In this document: piece by piece, positions 1-11,660 of the stretch | How the letters are laid out: the number at the start of each line of letters is the position of its first letter | How positions within the stretch are numbered: position 1 is the first letter of the stretch | Assembly: GCA_020466095.1 (NCBI GenBank) | Contig: CM035806.1 | Coordinates: 11,129,724 to 11,193,723 of the forward strand | Direction: 5' to 3' | Length of the DNA: 64,000 bases | Origin: Chlorops oryzae | Lineage: Eukaryota; Arthropoda; Insecta; Diptera; Chloropidae | Program-made: the position numbers and the translations under genes | Notes under the pieces: generated by a model | What the model saw: only the letters and a program-made list of their open reading frames with translations | Told to the model about the DNA's origin: nothing | Databases searched by the model: none

Positions 1-330
1 TTTTGGGCCTTTGAAATGGGCTTAAATGAATTAAGACATAACTTTTGTGGCGCACCAATATTGGTCAGAGGAACAACCTATACTTAGTTTTTTGTGCTTT
101 CAATGTATTTCATGTTGTGACAAAACCTATCTGCGCAAAAATTATGAACTAACGAGAAAACGTGTATGTGTTTTTGCCTCGAAGCCGTCAAGCTCAAAAA
201 AAGTTGAGATTTTTGATTAAATTGGTAAAAAAAAAAAAATAACAAGAATGTGACTCAATTTTTTCCGATTTGTTTCCATTGTACATAGTCTCGGAAGTAA
301 TAAATTCCGCTCTATATACATATGCGTATG
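1..330. other. AT-rich DNA, no gene seen
   Basis: No open frame with protein-like composition and no recognisable repeat is seen here. The stretch ends at a TA-flanked CAGTGTAC terminus of a MITE at 333. Confidence 0.5.
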
Positions 331-332
331 TA

Positions 333-515
333 CAGTGTACTCTTCTCTCTCTCTCTCTCCCTCTCTCTCTCTCTCTCTCAAGCGGACACCTACGGGACTG
401 AGAAATATGTCCGCTTAAGAGGAATCTAATGGAATTTGAGAAGAAAATATACAAGAGCATTCTCAAAAAGTGTCCGTTTAAGAGGGGTGTCCGTTTAAGA
501 GGAGTTTCCGCGAGA
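333..515 (+). mobile_element. CAGTGTAC-type MITE, copy 1, right end eroded
   Basis: The left end CAGTGTACTCT follows a TA dinucleotide and runs straight into a CT array (about 342-379). After it come AAGCGGACACC, ACGGGACTGAG and the complement GTCCGCTTAAGAGG. Two further GTCCGTTTAAGAGG words follow near 472-507. Four other copies lie at 25.3, 28.7, 37.5 and 39.5 kb. The matching right end GTACACTG is missing here, and a TTAA-type MITE starts 15 bases later. CAGT ends plus TA flanks fit the Tc1/mariner/pogo superfamily; that placement is inference. Confidence 0.7.
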
Positions 516-530
516 AATATCATAGCCTAA

Positions 531-1045
531 AACCCAAAATTCAACATTGCGAGAGCCCGATGCGAGAGCGCGAGACGAGACGCACACAAATTTCAATACA
601 TTCAATCCCATGGTTCAAGCTCCAATGTATCGCACTGCGAGACCTCGTAGCGAGAAAATTTTGAAAAATTGAATATTTCTCGTTGCGATGCAATTCGACA
701 GGTTAATGATGTAGCTATTTTTTGAGTACTCGCTATTGGGTACTCGTTTAAACTAATAAAACAAAAACTGTTCACTGTTCCGTGAAAAAGAGCTTTTAAA
801 ATGTTTCGCGAGCTTTGGTTCATTTTGAAATTTTTTTGCAAATTTTGAATTAAAATTTAAACTCAAGTGATAGCGTATAATTTTTATGAGTAGTCGGTAG
901 TCGTTAGATTGGTACTTGGTTCAAATATTGCATTACTAGAAGCGAAATTATGCTGTCATCATTGGAGATTAAAATGCGTCACGCAAAACATTTTCGTGAC
1001 GTCGCGCACTCTCGCATCGGGCTCTCGCAATGTTGGATTTTGGGC
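531..1045 (+). mobile_element. TTAA-flanked MITE, copy 1
   Basis: The ends are inverted repeats of about 40 bp carrying CGAGAGCCCGATGCGAGAG on the left and its complement CTCTCGCATCGGGCTCTCG on the right. Left flank CTAA and right flank TTAA suggest a TTAA target duplication with one mutated base. Copy 2 lies reversed at 19,238-19,768 and a one-ended copy 3 at 2,035. There is no transposase frame, so it is non-autonomous. TTAA targets are typical of piggyBac elements; that assignment is inference. Confidence 0.75.
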
Positions 1046-1890
1046 TTAAAGGATGCACAAACACACATTGAACTCTAGAAATAGTCAAACAGATGAAAAT
1101 AACCACAGTCTTGTTGCCTTTGGACAATAATAATGCACAAAGTATTTGTGATTAGGGAACTTAAAAGAAATTAGTTATGTCTAAGTGTCAATGACTGATT
1201 TTATTCGCAGAGAGTGACATAATAAAGAGTGAAAAAAAAAAATGTAATTTAATAGTTTTGAAAATCGGAATTCGCAGCTGCAGCAGGGGTTTCAGATTTC
1301 GGATGCACTCGCATTTCTCAAAGGCGTAATGGCAAAACGGAGTGAAAGCAAGCTATAATTTTAACCGTTTGGTCTAGTTTGCGTCGCAGTCGCCGTCGCG
1401 GTCGCGGTCGGTCCGTCCGAACTCACCGAACAGGAAGTATCTAAACTAAACTTAAGCCCCCATAGGCGCAGCAGGGAAACATCTAGTTGGATTACATGAA
1501 TCCATTATTCAGTCGCAGCTGAGAGTATTGGTCACTAGCGCAGCACATTCGCACTAACAGCTGCACTCTGACACTCTCTGCCTACATATCGGCCTCGGAT
1601 TTCGTTCCATTTATTTATTTCGTTTTTTTTTCTCTTTTTCTTTTCTTCATAATTTTTCATTTATAACACTTTTTTTCTGTTTTGTTAACGTCAGGATTTA
1701 AAAATGAAAGTAAAAGTGCTTATCGAGTGGAGTGCAAGCCGTTCGAGGCCGTTCAATAAATTCGAGATTTGTGAAAGCTATCGACTGCATGTAATGTAAT
1801 GTAAATAGTTGGAGAAGTTGGTGGAATTTCTTGAAAACTATTTGTTCGTGATGGTCACACCCGTCACAATGTCTTTTGTGGTCTTATTTT
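1046..1890 (+). other. Possible 5' exon region, no protein gene supported
   Basis: From about 1,340 to 1,600 the DNA is richer in GC and more complex than its surroundings, with an arthropod initiator-like TTCAGTC near 1,509. A splice-acceptor-like pyrimidine run ending CAG lies at 1,694, followed by an ATG at 1,704 that opens only about 32 codons. This could be the first, mainly untranslated exons of a gene whose coding part is outside the window. It could also be a regulatory region or chance. Confidence 0.2.
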
Positions 1891-2034
1891 TTATTTAAAA
1901 TGTGCAATGAAAAACAAAAGAATAGGATTTCGAGAATGTCGAATTTTAAAAACGTGAAGGTACCAAGAGTTAGGAACTGAAAGAATATTTCTTCTCCGAA
2001 AGCCAATAAAAAGACTGTGGCGGGTGTGACTTAA

Positions 2035-2260
2035 GACCAAATTCCAATATGACGAGAGCCCGATACGAGAATGCGCGACGTCACGAAAATGTTTTGCGTG
2101 ACGCATTTCAATCTCCAATGAGAGTTTTGCGTCACGCAGATGATAGCATAATTTCGCTTCAAGTAATGCAATATTTGAACCAAGTACCAATCGAACGAGT
2201 ACCGAGTACTCATAAAATTTATTCGTTATCACTTGACCTAAAATTTTAATTAAAAATTTG
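2035..2260 (-). mobile_element. TTAA-flanked MITE, copy 3, truncated
   Basis: TTAA at 2,031-2,034 is followed by an end matching the other copies (CGAGAGCCCGATACGAGA). Next comes the same internal GTCACGAAAATGTTTTGCG and GAGTACCGAGTACTC text as the copy at 19,238. The match fades near 2,260 and no second terminus is found. Confidence 0.65.
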
Positions 2261-2340
2261 AAAAATTTTCGAAAAATTTTAACCAAAAACATTTTTTTAG
2301 CCTTTTATTGCATACAATAGGCATTGCTTCTGACCAAAAA

Positions 2341-2654
2341 AAAAAAAAAAAAAAAAAAAAAACTGGGCTAAATTCATCTGGACATACATACATATTTACG
2401 TATACGATCATTGACAATCTTAGTTTAAAAAAATTTTCTTTTTCTTTCGTTCAACCCACGTAATTTCGGACAAAATAGATAAAATTTCAGCAACAAGCGA
2501 AATTAACATGAACCGCGTGCAATAAAATGGGCCATGGAAATGGGGCGCTCAGATGTAGTAGGTATACACGCACATGAATTTTGAAAGTGTTTCTCTCAGG
2601 TAGCTTGGCTCTCGGCGCAATAAGGTACCCGGCACTGCTTGAATATATGTACAT
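2341..2654. other. Poly-A tract and unique AT-rich DNA, no gene seen
   Basis: A poly-A run around 2,336-2,361 is followed by unique DNA without a coding frame or recognised repeat. Confidence 0.4.
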
Positions 2655-3815
2655 TAGGATGGTCAAAAAAAAGTTTTTTTCTTGAACGCCCTTTTTTAGA
2701 AAGCTTATGGATTGAAGTGTTTTTGAGCATTTTTTCAGATTTTTTGCAAAAAGGTTTACAGGTTGCTCAGCGCGGATTTTCCCAAGAAGTCCTGCTCGTC
2801 TGAGTTTTTCGTAAAGACAGGTGCATAAGCAATGTTTTTCAATACTTTTAGGCAGTAATCGGAAGAATAGTTTTCATGTACATAAACTACAAAAATATAC
2901 TAATTTTATAGGCCATTTAGACGTTATTAATTGCAATTTTTTTTTAATTTGGGGCTAAAAAAAGGGGGTTTCATAATATCTTAATTTTATATAAAAATTA
3001 TAAAAATGGTTAAAAGTAATAATGACATTTCAAAGAACATTTCAATTTGTTGTAAGAAATTGCAACTTTTCTTTTGTAGTTCTAAGGCTATGTCACATTA
3101 TGTTCCTAAAAACATTATAACAAAAATGCATTGCATACTTCCAGGGGTCAATTTGAAAATTTCATTTCTTACATGATACCCAGTGGCTCTGGGATAACGT
3201 AGGGAATGCATGCTATGCTCTTGATCCCAGGGTCCGAGGTTCGATTCCCGGCACAGGCTAAACGGAGTGTAATGTTCCAAGCCTAGCACTGGTTTTTCAA
3301 AAAATCGCATGTTAGGGGCACACTTCATAATAAGACATACATATACACTCACACAAACACAAAAAAACCTCCTCGGTATCACAATGGGCCGATTAACGGC
3401 GTAAGTGGCAGCCACTTTAACCTACCTACCTACCTAACACATTGATACCCAACCTATATTATATAGAATCAAAATAACTAGTTTATCATGGGCGTTGATT
3501 TTCGTCCCATGAAAAACTCGGGAGGGATTAAGAAATTTTATGCTCGCTTTCATCGGAATCTAATTTATGGTGAGATATGCTTAGGTGGGGGGACGGGAGG
3601 GTCAGTTGGTCAAAATTCGCATTACGTAATTAATGGACAGCCCCTAAAGACTGATATTGAAAAGACACAATTTTTTTATTTTTATTTTGGGAAAAAAAAT
3701 TATATTTTTTATTATTATTTTTTAATATTTTATTTTAATTGTTTTATTTTTATTTTTTTTATTTTTTATTTTATTTTATTTTTTTTTATGGCTACACATC
3801 TGACCGTCCTAGTGC
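2655..3815. mobile_element. Possible TAGGATGGTCA-ended element with nested SINE
   Basis: A left word TAGGATGGTCA near 2,655 has an approximate inverted partner TGACCGTCCTA near 3,805. The interior is AT-rich, with long T runs at 3,670-3,790, and hosts the SINE at 3,183. The terminal match is short and I see no clear target duplication, so this stays tentative. Confidence 0.25.
3183..3442 (+). mobile_element. tRNA-derived SINE, family a, copy 1
   Basis: A tRNA-like head contains a good polymerase III B box, GGTTCGATTCC, at 3,238-3,248. A SINE body follows and the tail ends in CCTACCTACCTACC. TGATACCCA occurs on both sides (3,174-3,182 and 3,443-3,451), which fits a target-site duplication from retroposition. 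Copy 2 is at 19,785. The tail resembles the 3' end of the LINE at 61.8-62.05 kb. Confidence 0.8.
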
Positions 3816-4435
3816 TCATAGTTATCTTTCGAGAACCTCAATGACCTTTTCAGACGCACAAACATTTATTAATTGAGTTATAAATACCAGTGGCTCTAAT
3901 AAGAAATTAAATGCTTTTTGATCACCGAAGTGTAAAATATAAGAAAAAAAAATGAAGAAAACATTAAGAAGAAAAGCTGCTCATTGAGACTTTTTTTAAT
4001 GGGTCCAGGCAATAAATTTTTGGCGTTCACTTTTGCAGATTTCCTAATCGAAATAAGCGCTGACGGAACAAACGCTGGGCAGGCGATTCGTCTCAAATGA
4101 AACTGTTCACGGACAAACTACCGTGGAAATCATATTCCCGACCGTACCTGACTAAAAAACCAACAAATAAAAACAATAAAAAAATATTTAAAAAATATAA
4201 TCCTTAGATAATAATAATAATAATAATAATTAAATAAAATGGAAATTGTTAATAAAATGCAAATCAATTAAAATTGCAACAACAAAAAGGCAATAATTTT
4301 GGCAACGAATTGACTTGAGATTTACTTTAAAATGACGGCAATAAAAGTTTAATTATTTAACATTAAGTGGCACGTACATACGTACATATCTACATAAATC
4401 GGACGAGCAAGCTGAATGATGGGCTTTTATTGCTT
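3816..4435. other. No gene seen, AT-rich
   Basis: Contains a short TAA microsatellite around 4,208-4,230 and otherwise unique AT-rich DNA. Confidence 0.4.
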
Positions 4436-4439
4436 GAAC

Positions 4440-4550
4440 GCTTGGCAGCGCACGACGGCGACTGCGCATGCGGCACGGCACGACACGACGCGATGCGACA
4501 CGCCACGCTACGACACGACACGCTACGACACAACGCAATTCTGCATTGCC
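4440..4550. repeat. GC-rich CGACA/CGCTA short-period repeat
   Basis: A degenerate tandem of 5-base words (CGACA, CGGCA, CGCTA, CGATG) runs through about 110 bases in otherwise AT-rich DNA. It creates spurious open frames on both strands that read Arg/His-rich. Confidence 0.6.
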
Positions 4551-5630
4551 TGAATGAAGCCGATGTCACTGCTACGGAGCATGATTCACTGCAGCTTATT
4601 AAGTAATTCTGTTGAATTTCCGACTATCGACGGAACGCTCCACTGATTTTTGCCACCATCGTCCACATTCGCTCAATAAATGATTGCAACAGATGCAGCA
4701 ACAGCAGTTGTCTGCAACATATCATCAACATTCGCCATTCACTGTGACCTGGTTTCCTTCCTAATTCGACCCATTTCAATGGAACGGGCCCAATTCCATG
4801 CCGTCAGCATAGCCGGCGGCGGTTCGGCTTTTGTCCCAATTTCGGCAGTCCAGTCTTATTGCATCGATTTCAAGGTTAGAGCTCAACGACACTCGGTGCG
4901 GTAATAACAACTTTCCATTTCTGCATTAAGCGTGTTGCGCCACAATTTAATGTCAGCTGGTTGCGCGATGTTGCGATGACCGCGTTTGCGATCGCGGCTG
5001 CGCACTGCCCACTGCTGGCGCTGAACAAAGATGCCACCGAATCTACGGAATGTGATTTTATGGACATCGGATTTGAATTTTGGAATTAATAATTGATTTA
5101 GTCCGTCGAAGACGTTTCTGACTGGCATTCGATTTGATTGCGATTGCGTATTTATGGCAATTAATGGCCACAGGTGGGATGGAAAGCCGTTTATAGTGCG
5201 ATTAAGGTTTCTAAAGATATGCCTACATACATACATACGTTTGTATGGGTGCACTCATAAACTGATGTAGTAGTTAAGAACTAATTTTGTGTAATCCCCT
5301 CCATCCGGATTTTATGCTCTCTTTTTTGTAAAACTTTCGCTTTGTCAACTTTTTCTAATGCCGATTGCTATTTTACTTTTATGCGGGGGAGTAAAGGTCA
5401 AATTATTAATTATCCCCTGTGGATGCAGTGACAACTCGACTAAGATTTCAACCCTCTTGACATTCTAATCTAATCTAAAGTGTTAATTAATATGTTATAC
5501 AGTAAAGGGTTAAAATACTTTGGAGAAATTTCGCCTCATAAATCCCGATTATTATTTATTTTTGAATCACATCACCGTTGCCAGAAAGTTGGATTTTTGA
5601 CGTGATAACGTCTATTAAATCGATGATAGG
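4551..5630. other. Higher-complexity DNA, no gene supported
   Basis: About 4,660-5,250 is balanced in base composition and free of recognised repeats. It has short frames on both strands with no domain or splice logic. It could be regulatory. Confidence 0.3.
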
Positions 5631-5635
5631 ACACT

Positions 5636-6000
5636 CAAATAGCGAGAATCTCCCACGGCGAATTGAATGTGCGTTCAACATGTTCATCGTTCATTTTACG
5701 CGATAACAATGTTCGTTTGTTGGAAAGGAACGCACGGGTAAGATAAAAAAAAACTCTCCCATACCACATCCCCGAACATCCCTCACCCATAAGCCACTCA
5801 AATACACAAAAGTACAAACCGGTTTAGAGCAGAGAGTTCGCTCTCATGAGAAAGCGAATCGTCTCAATCGTCTCTTCACAAGCAGAAAAGGCGAAAATAT
5901 GCAAAAGGTACACAACGTCCAACGCACACTCAAAATCACACATGTCACGCAATCGACAGACAAGCGCGGGACTGCCGAAAAACAATCAGAATGAAAAACG
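5636..6000. mobile_element. Relative of the 53.3-kb foldback MITE
   Basis: The phrase CTCCCATACCACATCCCCG near 5,755-5,774 is shared with 53,498-53,516 inside the MITE at 53,310-53,710. GTTCGTTTGTTGG nearby resembles its GTTCAACAAA words in complement. Ends are not defined here. Confidence 0.35.
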
Positions 6001-6017
6001 TTTCTCAATAGAGCTGA

Positions 6018-6085
6018 AGAAATATCGATAGTCGATAGTCTGAAATATCGATAGTATCGATTGTACTATCGAAAGATATATTTTA
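6018..6085. repeat. Cluster of ATCGATAG words
   Basis: Four or more ATCGATAG or ACTATCGA words occur within 70 bases. TATCGATA is the fly DRE core, but no promoter context is visible, and the same word fills the MITE at 28.5-29.1 kb. A transposon remnant is as likely as a regulatory cluster. Confidence 0.4.
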
Positions 6086-6632
6086 AAATGTAAATTTATA
6101 TTATTGGAAAATTGCTAGTGATTTCAATCAAGCATGTTTGAGCTGTTTAACATTGAAATATCAACCATTTTAAAGTTTTAAATTTAAAAAATTATGGTGG
6201 TCCTATAATAATTTAATAAAATACTGTGCATAAGTATCCCTCCTCATTTAATATCACGTGGTAATATACAAGAAGCCGAATTTTAAAACCTTTCTTACTC
6301 AATTCTCCATACTTTGTAACCAGAACTGATGCTAGGCATTATTTTGGTGACTCTTTTCCCTTGGATATTGAAAAAAAGTTTCTTTATTTCTGTCTTACTT
6401 TAGGAAAATGATCAGTAAAAATGCCTTGTAAACATTTCAAGTGATTTTTGGTCAAAGGTAAAATCGAAAAATTCCATCAAAACGGAAAAAAACCCCTCGT
6501 TCTGGCATCAGTGCATGGAATAAAATGTTAGCATGACGCCTATAATTCTCATTTGATTTAAAAAATGGGACACTTAAGACTCGCAGAATTTCTGAAGATT
6601 TTTCGAGACGTGATGAAGCAAGAACGTGCGTA

Positions 6633-6668
6633 AGTCATAATCATCATCACCAATGACCGTCATCATCA

Positions 6669-6703
<35 letters not shown>

Positions 6704-6885
6704 CCATCATCACCATCAACACCATCATCACCACCTCATCACCATTACATACACCATCATCACCATCATCAACCATCATCACCATCATCATCACCATCAT
6801 CACCATCATCATCACCATCACTCATCACTACCATCACCATCATCACCATCACATCATCATCACAATCATCTTCAAAAAATTTCTA
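6633..6885. repeat. CAT/ATC trinucleotide microsatellite
   Basis: About 250 bases of imperfect CAT repeat with ACC and CAA interruptions. The Ser- or His-rich frames that cross it are artefacts of the repeat. Confidence 0.9.
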
Positions 6886-7535
6886 CAAATAGACATTTAG
6901 AGAGAAAAGATCACAAATATCAATTTTTGTGCAAATTTCATTGCTTGGAAAGTCATATAGTAACCCTGGTGAGAACATACTTTACTAATACATATATTGA
7001 GAAAGTAATTGAGAACAAAATCTCATAAAATTCAGTTTTTGGGGAACGACTGAATTTCTCCTCGCGAAAATGTGTTAAAGTTTGGCCCGTATTTTTTGGA
7101 AAAATTTTGAAAAAATTCCGCTTTGCAAGAAAAATCTCTCTGGCAACGCTGAGCAACATAATCATAATCAAAACAAAAAAACCTCTCATTGATTTATTCG
7201 GTAATAATAAATGAGATACCTAATTATTATTTAACAGGTCTCTCCGAATAAATTTTCTTTGGATACGCCTGGCCCCAAAGTCTTAAAATCATTTCTCTTT
7301 GAAAATTTAAATGAAACGGTCACTTCCCTGCAGTAATGAAGAGGTCAATTTGCCAAACAGGAGTACTCTGAGGTTACTCGAAATATGACTAGTCAAAATG
7401 TACAGTATTCTATGTATCTACGGAGATCTACGGGGGTGAGTTTCAGGATTTCCTTTCGCTTTGTGCTTTGATTGCGAAGTAAAAAAAATTTTTTATTGTC
7501 TACTTTAAGTTCGCATTCGGATCGTTGCCCCACCG
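6886..7535. other. No gene seen
   Basis: Unique AT-rich DNA with scattered short frames that carry no recognisable domain. Confidence 0.4.
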
Positions 7536-7536
7536 A

Positions 7537-7605
7537 AAGGTAGGTTAAGACTATCGCTCAGCGACCTCGTGGGTTGGGGTTCGATCCCTGGCTCGGGTGA
7601 GAACA
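7537..7605 (+). mobile_element. tRNA-like SINE head (degenerate)
   Basis: GGTTCGATCCC, a polymerase III B box, sits about 45 bases after a TTAAGACTATCGC stretch in A-box position. The sequence then runs into T-rich DNA. It does not fold as a full tRNA by eye and is better read as a SINE head. Confidence 0.4.
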
Positions 7606-7857
7606 ATTTTTTTTTTTAATTACCAAGTTTTTTTTATGCTTATATTTTAATTTATTTTATTTAATAGTTAATTTTGGAAATAAAAAAATTTTTCGCTAAA
7701 TTTTTAATTATTTTTTCTTCATATTTTATCTATTTTTTTTTTTAATATGTATTTATTTTTCAATTAATAAATTTTTGTAGTAAAAATTCTATTCGTGCGT
7801 TCCACAAAAACTTCAGCAATCAAAAACTCAAATTAGGATTTTGATCAATACATTAAA

Positions 7858-7928
7858 TTTGCTTGTTTAGCGTAATGGTTAGGACACGGACTTACCAACC
7901 CCCAGAGGTCAGCGGTTCGAGGCGAGAA
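7858..7928 (+). mobile_element. tRNA-like SINE head (A box TAGCGTAATGGTTAGG)
   Basis: TAGCGTAATGGTTAGG is a good A box. GGTTCGAGGC about 40 bases on is a weakened B box. The following A-rich tract suits a retroposed tRNA-derived sequence rather than a working tRNA gene. Confidence 0.4.
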
Positions 7929-7929
7929 A

Positions 7930-9740
7930 ATTAACAAAGAAGTGAAAAAGAAAAGATTTAAAAAAACAAAAAAGAAAAAAAAATTACAAAAAAGAGTAAA
8001 AAATAATTTTTTTTTTTCATAAAATGTGCAAAAATACAAATTGACCAAAAATCAACCCAACTGTATATACTCCAGGTCTAGTTCATATGAGCAAAAACTG
8101 TGACTAATTATTTTCCAATGACAGCTCAACGTTAAAAAAGACAGTTGAAAGCATTGGTTGGCAAATTAAGAGGAGTAGTCCTGTAATTTTTGTGACTAGT
8201 CGGGGAGTAGTTGGAATTACTGCAGGGTTAAGTAACCCATATGAAAGCCATACATACATATATGGCGGCATTTTTCAATGATCTGAAAATTGGTTACTCT
8301 CAGCATTTGCATGCAACAATTGACGACTCCCGAATGTGACTTGTAATCGCAAAATTCGATATTTTATGCGAAATAACAGTCAATCATATGCGGAATGAAT
8401 AAATAGCGATTATGTTGTCACTTCGACATCGGTTGAAAGAAAGACAGGGAGAGAGAGAGAGAGAGACAGCCGCTCCAATTGCACCCCATGTCGAGTGTGT
8501 CGAATCAAGTCCAGTCTCGTCAAGTCGCGTCTTATCTGCAGGCAAATCAGGCGAAAACGCAATAAATTTCCTTATCAAATTCAAAATTGCGGACATTCGC
8601 AATTGAAATGGCACAAAAATCAATGCACGACATGCCTTCCAGCTGTCAAGTCCGTGTAGTTTGTTTGCCCCAATTGAAATTTGTAAAGTAAATGCGAACA
8701 GTAGCGCCGGCGTGTTCATTTGTCTGAAACACGGCAAAATCATGTTCATGTTCAGGTTGAAAGGGAGCTTTTTATTTGAAAATTTTTTGCATAATATACA
8801 ACAGAAAGCGAAAGAGAGAATTTCAATATCGAATCGAATTGAATCGAATTGAATTGAGGAATTTTTCTCCCTTCCGTTGATCCTTGATTTTTGGTGGCAC
8901 CTTCGAATTTTGATGGATTTCATCGATCGACTGCATGCTGCCTTTTATCGGTAGGTAGTTATTATTATCTCCAATCACCATGCGAGTACACATATGTATG
9001 TAAGCAAATGTGGTGTACATGTTTACATATGTACATTAACATGCAAATTAGATGCAAGAGATAACACCGAAAAATCAACAAAAACATTGAACGAGTGCTC
9101 AACTGTTGGTGGGTGGATGGATGGCGGAGCGGACTACTGAACAAATTTGGCGACTGAATTGGGGTAAAGTTATGCAATTGAATTTTAAGTGGTCTTGATT
9201 TTTGTTGTTTTTCGTGTTGGAATTTATTCGAAAAAAAAAAAAAAATTATATATTTGATTGGCGAATATTTGAAGTTACGAGTATTTTGATTCCGGACAGG
9301 AGCTGAAAAAGTTGAAGACTTTAGATTGAAATCAGGTGGGTGTTGTGTTGACAGAAACCGATTTAAGATAATAGATAATTGACTTGTCTTAATTGTGCAG
9401 ATTGTGTTGGACTCCTAGAAGTAGATGGTACTAGCGTATAACTTCTACATTGATGTCTCATTGATGAGCTCATAATAAGGTTAAAACCAATTTGATATTC
9501 CGTTTCGATTTTCATCATTTTTTTCATCTTAAATTCGGTCGTAAGTACTTCTGAACACATTTTGAGCGCATTTTATGTTTTCTTGAGACTAAAAAACCTG
9601 AAGAGCTCATCATCATCACAGTGATTTTGTTTATGGAATTATTAATTGTGATCGGGGATTAGATCAAATAAGTTAATTCCATCCTAACGATCCCTTGAGA
9701 TTTCTCATATTCATATCTCATACTAAGAATGCCTTTATAC
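7930..9740. other. No gene seen
   Basis: Mixed-composition DNA with a GA run at 8,449-8,466. Around 8,400-9,180 it is more complex and repeat-free, and could be regulatory. No coding frame is supported. Confidence 0.35.
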
Positions 9741-9742
9741 AC

Positions 9743-10135
9743 CCAGCGTAAGCAGGGTATATTAGTTTTGTGCGGATCTTGTAACATCTGGAACTCAGTT
9801 CCGATGATATATGTAGACAAATCTTAAGTATTAAATATTCTTGATCACGATCGAAAGCTGAATCGATTCAGACATGTCCATCTGTCTGTTCGTCTGTGGT
9901 CGGTTCTGCTTCCAAATGGGCCCTAAGTAGATCCTAAGTGAAAATGGGCGATAACCGCCCATTGGCACGCCCAAAAAATGGCCATTGGTTAAGCAAGACG
10001 AATGAAAGGTGCAGGAAAAAAATGCACGTGGTCCGCCCAAAAATGGAGATTTTTTTTTTTTAAATTTCGTACGGAAAAGCAAAACATAGTGCGTCAATGA
10101 AAGTCGGGCTTGACCGAATTTAGCTTTCTTACTTT
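9743..10135 (+). mobile_element. Diverged GTCY-array element
   Basis: It opens with a hairpin-like ACCCAGCGTAAGCAGGGTAT and later has TCTTGATCACGATCG and CCATCTGTCTGTTCGTC. The order is the same as in the GTCY elements nearby, but the text differs. It ends near a TTGACCGAATTTAGC stretch. Confidence 0.5.
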
Positions 10136-10457
10136 TATCAATCTGTGTTTCACTGCGAAAAATCTTTGTGAGTAGGGTGAAAATAACAGCCTTAGGATCT
10201 CGATTGTAGTCACTGAAAAACGTATTCAATCATCTTTTATCCGTTCTAAGAATCCTTGTAATGGTACTTCGACATTTCATTAAAGTACTTATATAGAAAA
10301 GCAATTATTTTCAGATTGAGAACATTTCAGGAATAATGTACCTAAGTACTTAAAAAATGAGCTGAAAATTTAGTTGAGACATGAACCCATGTCTGGGGCA
10401 TTCCATGTAAAAACGACAGCTTTTTTTTTTTTGATTTCCCCGAATTTTTCCATTTTT

Positions 10458-11322
10458 TATACCCGACACACTCTGTGTCGAGGGTATATTGCGTTTGTGT
10501 GGTTGTGTGTAACAACCAGAACCAGTCGAGATAGACCATACAAAATATATATAGAAATGATCAGCGTCACCAGGAGATTCGATTTAGCCATGTCCGTCTG
10601 TCCGTCTGTCTGTCCGTTTGTTTCTATACAGTTTTCTTATCGAAGGAGTTGAGCTATCGCGACAAAAAATGGTATGCGTGCTCACGGGGACATGAGTAAG
10701 AACAAGTTTGAGAATGGACCCGATCGGACCATTTTTAGGGGTACCTCCAGTACTAGGGTATGTTACGAAAATCACAAAAACTGCTCTAAAATCGAAATTT
10801 TTCAAGATATTTTGATGAAATTTGATATTTGATCATATTTAAAGGCCAGTAATATAATTTCCAAAAATTGGAAAAGTGGGCGTGGCAGAAGGGCGGTTTT
10901 CGAAAATTGTCTCCTACACCCGAAATTCAAATGGAACTTGAACGAAATTTGGCACTTATGCTTCCTTTGTAGCCTTAAAAATCCTTCCAAAAAATTTCCT
11001 TGATCGGTCCATTTTTAAGGGTACCTCCAGTACTAGGGTCTGTCACAAAAATCCCAAAACTGCCTTAAAATCGGACTTTTTTGAAATATTTTAATGAAAC
11101 TTAAAATTTGAGCGTATATTTAAGCCTCCGATTATAATAAAACAAAAATTGGAAAAGTGGGCGTGGCAAACTGGGCAGTTTTCATAAGGAAATCTATCAA
11201 AAGTCGGTATATGGGGCCCCTTATGGTCTTAAACGCCTCTTGATATTAAAAATTTTTTGAACATGTGTGTCTGTGTCGGGTATTATATTGTCAGGCTCGC
11301 CTGAATATAACACCCTTACTTG
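10458..11322 (+). mobile_element. GTCY-array element, copy A
   Basis: It starts with the hairpin ATACCCGACACACTCTG-TGTCGAGGGTAT, then GATCAGCGTCACC and a CCGTCTGTCTGT array. It ends with GTGTCGGGTAT, the hairpin TCAGGCTCGCCTGA and CACCCTTACTTG. The mini-me/DINE class of dipteran non-autonomous elements is known for GTCY arrays. A near-terminal hairpin would suit a Helitron/Helentron relative; that is inference. A direct repeat of about 30 bases (TCCCCGAATTTTTCC) flanks this copy. Confidence 0.8.
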
Positions 11323-11660
11323 TTTTTTTTTATGTCCCCGAATTTTTCCAATTTTTTTTTTTTTGGTATAGTACCTCTAGACGTGTATATTAAAATGCCA
11401 AATTTTTAGCTTCGAAAAGTAACTGGTGTTCTAGATACAGGGTGCTGAAGTTTGCAAAATTGCAAAATTTTGATCGAAGTTAGTGACACTTAAATGCTCA
11501 TAAAGTAGGCAAATTTCATTAGAATTTTTTGAACAAGGGCAATTTGGAAAGCCGTTAAAACGGTCTTTAACAGGGTGACAGGGTTTTTCTGTAACTGCAT
11601 TATTTTTTTTATGTTAAAAAATAAATCTGTCAATATATCAATGAGCGGGACGCTTTTAAT

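Noticed and set aside
1851..1862. Ohler motif 1 (TGGTCACAC)
   Set aside because: The last bases differ from the consensus and no gene start is fixed nearby.
3183..3260. tRNA gene
   Set aside because: The B box is good, but the cloverleaf is incomplete, the sequence recurs with a SINE body and tail, and target duplications flank it. The same applies at 7.5, 7.9, 18.7 and 19.8 kb.
6653..6892. Ser/His-rich frame
   Set aside because: Produced by the CAT microsatellite; open in several frames with no flanking signals.
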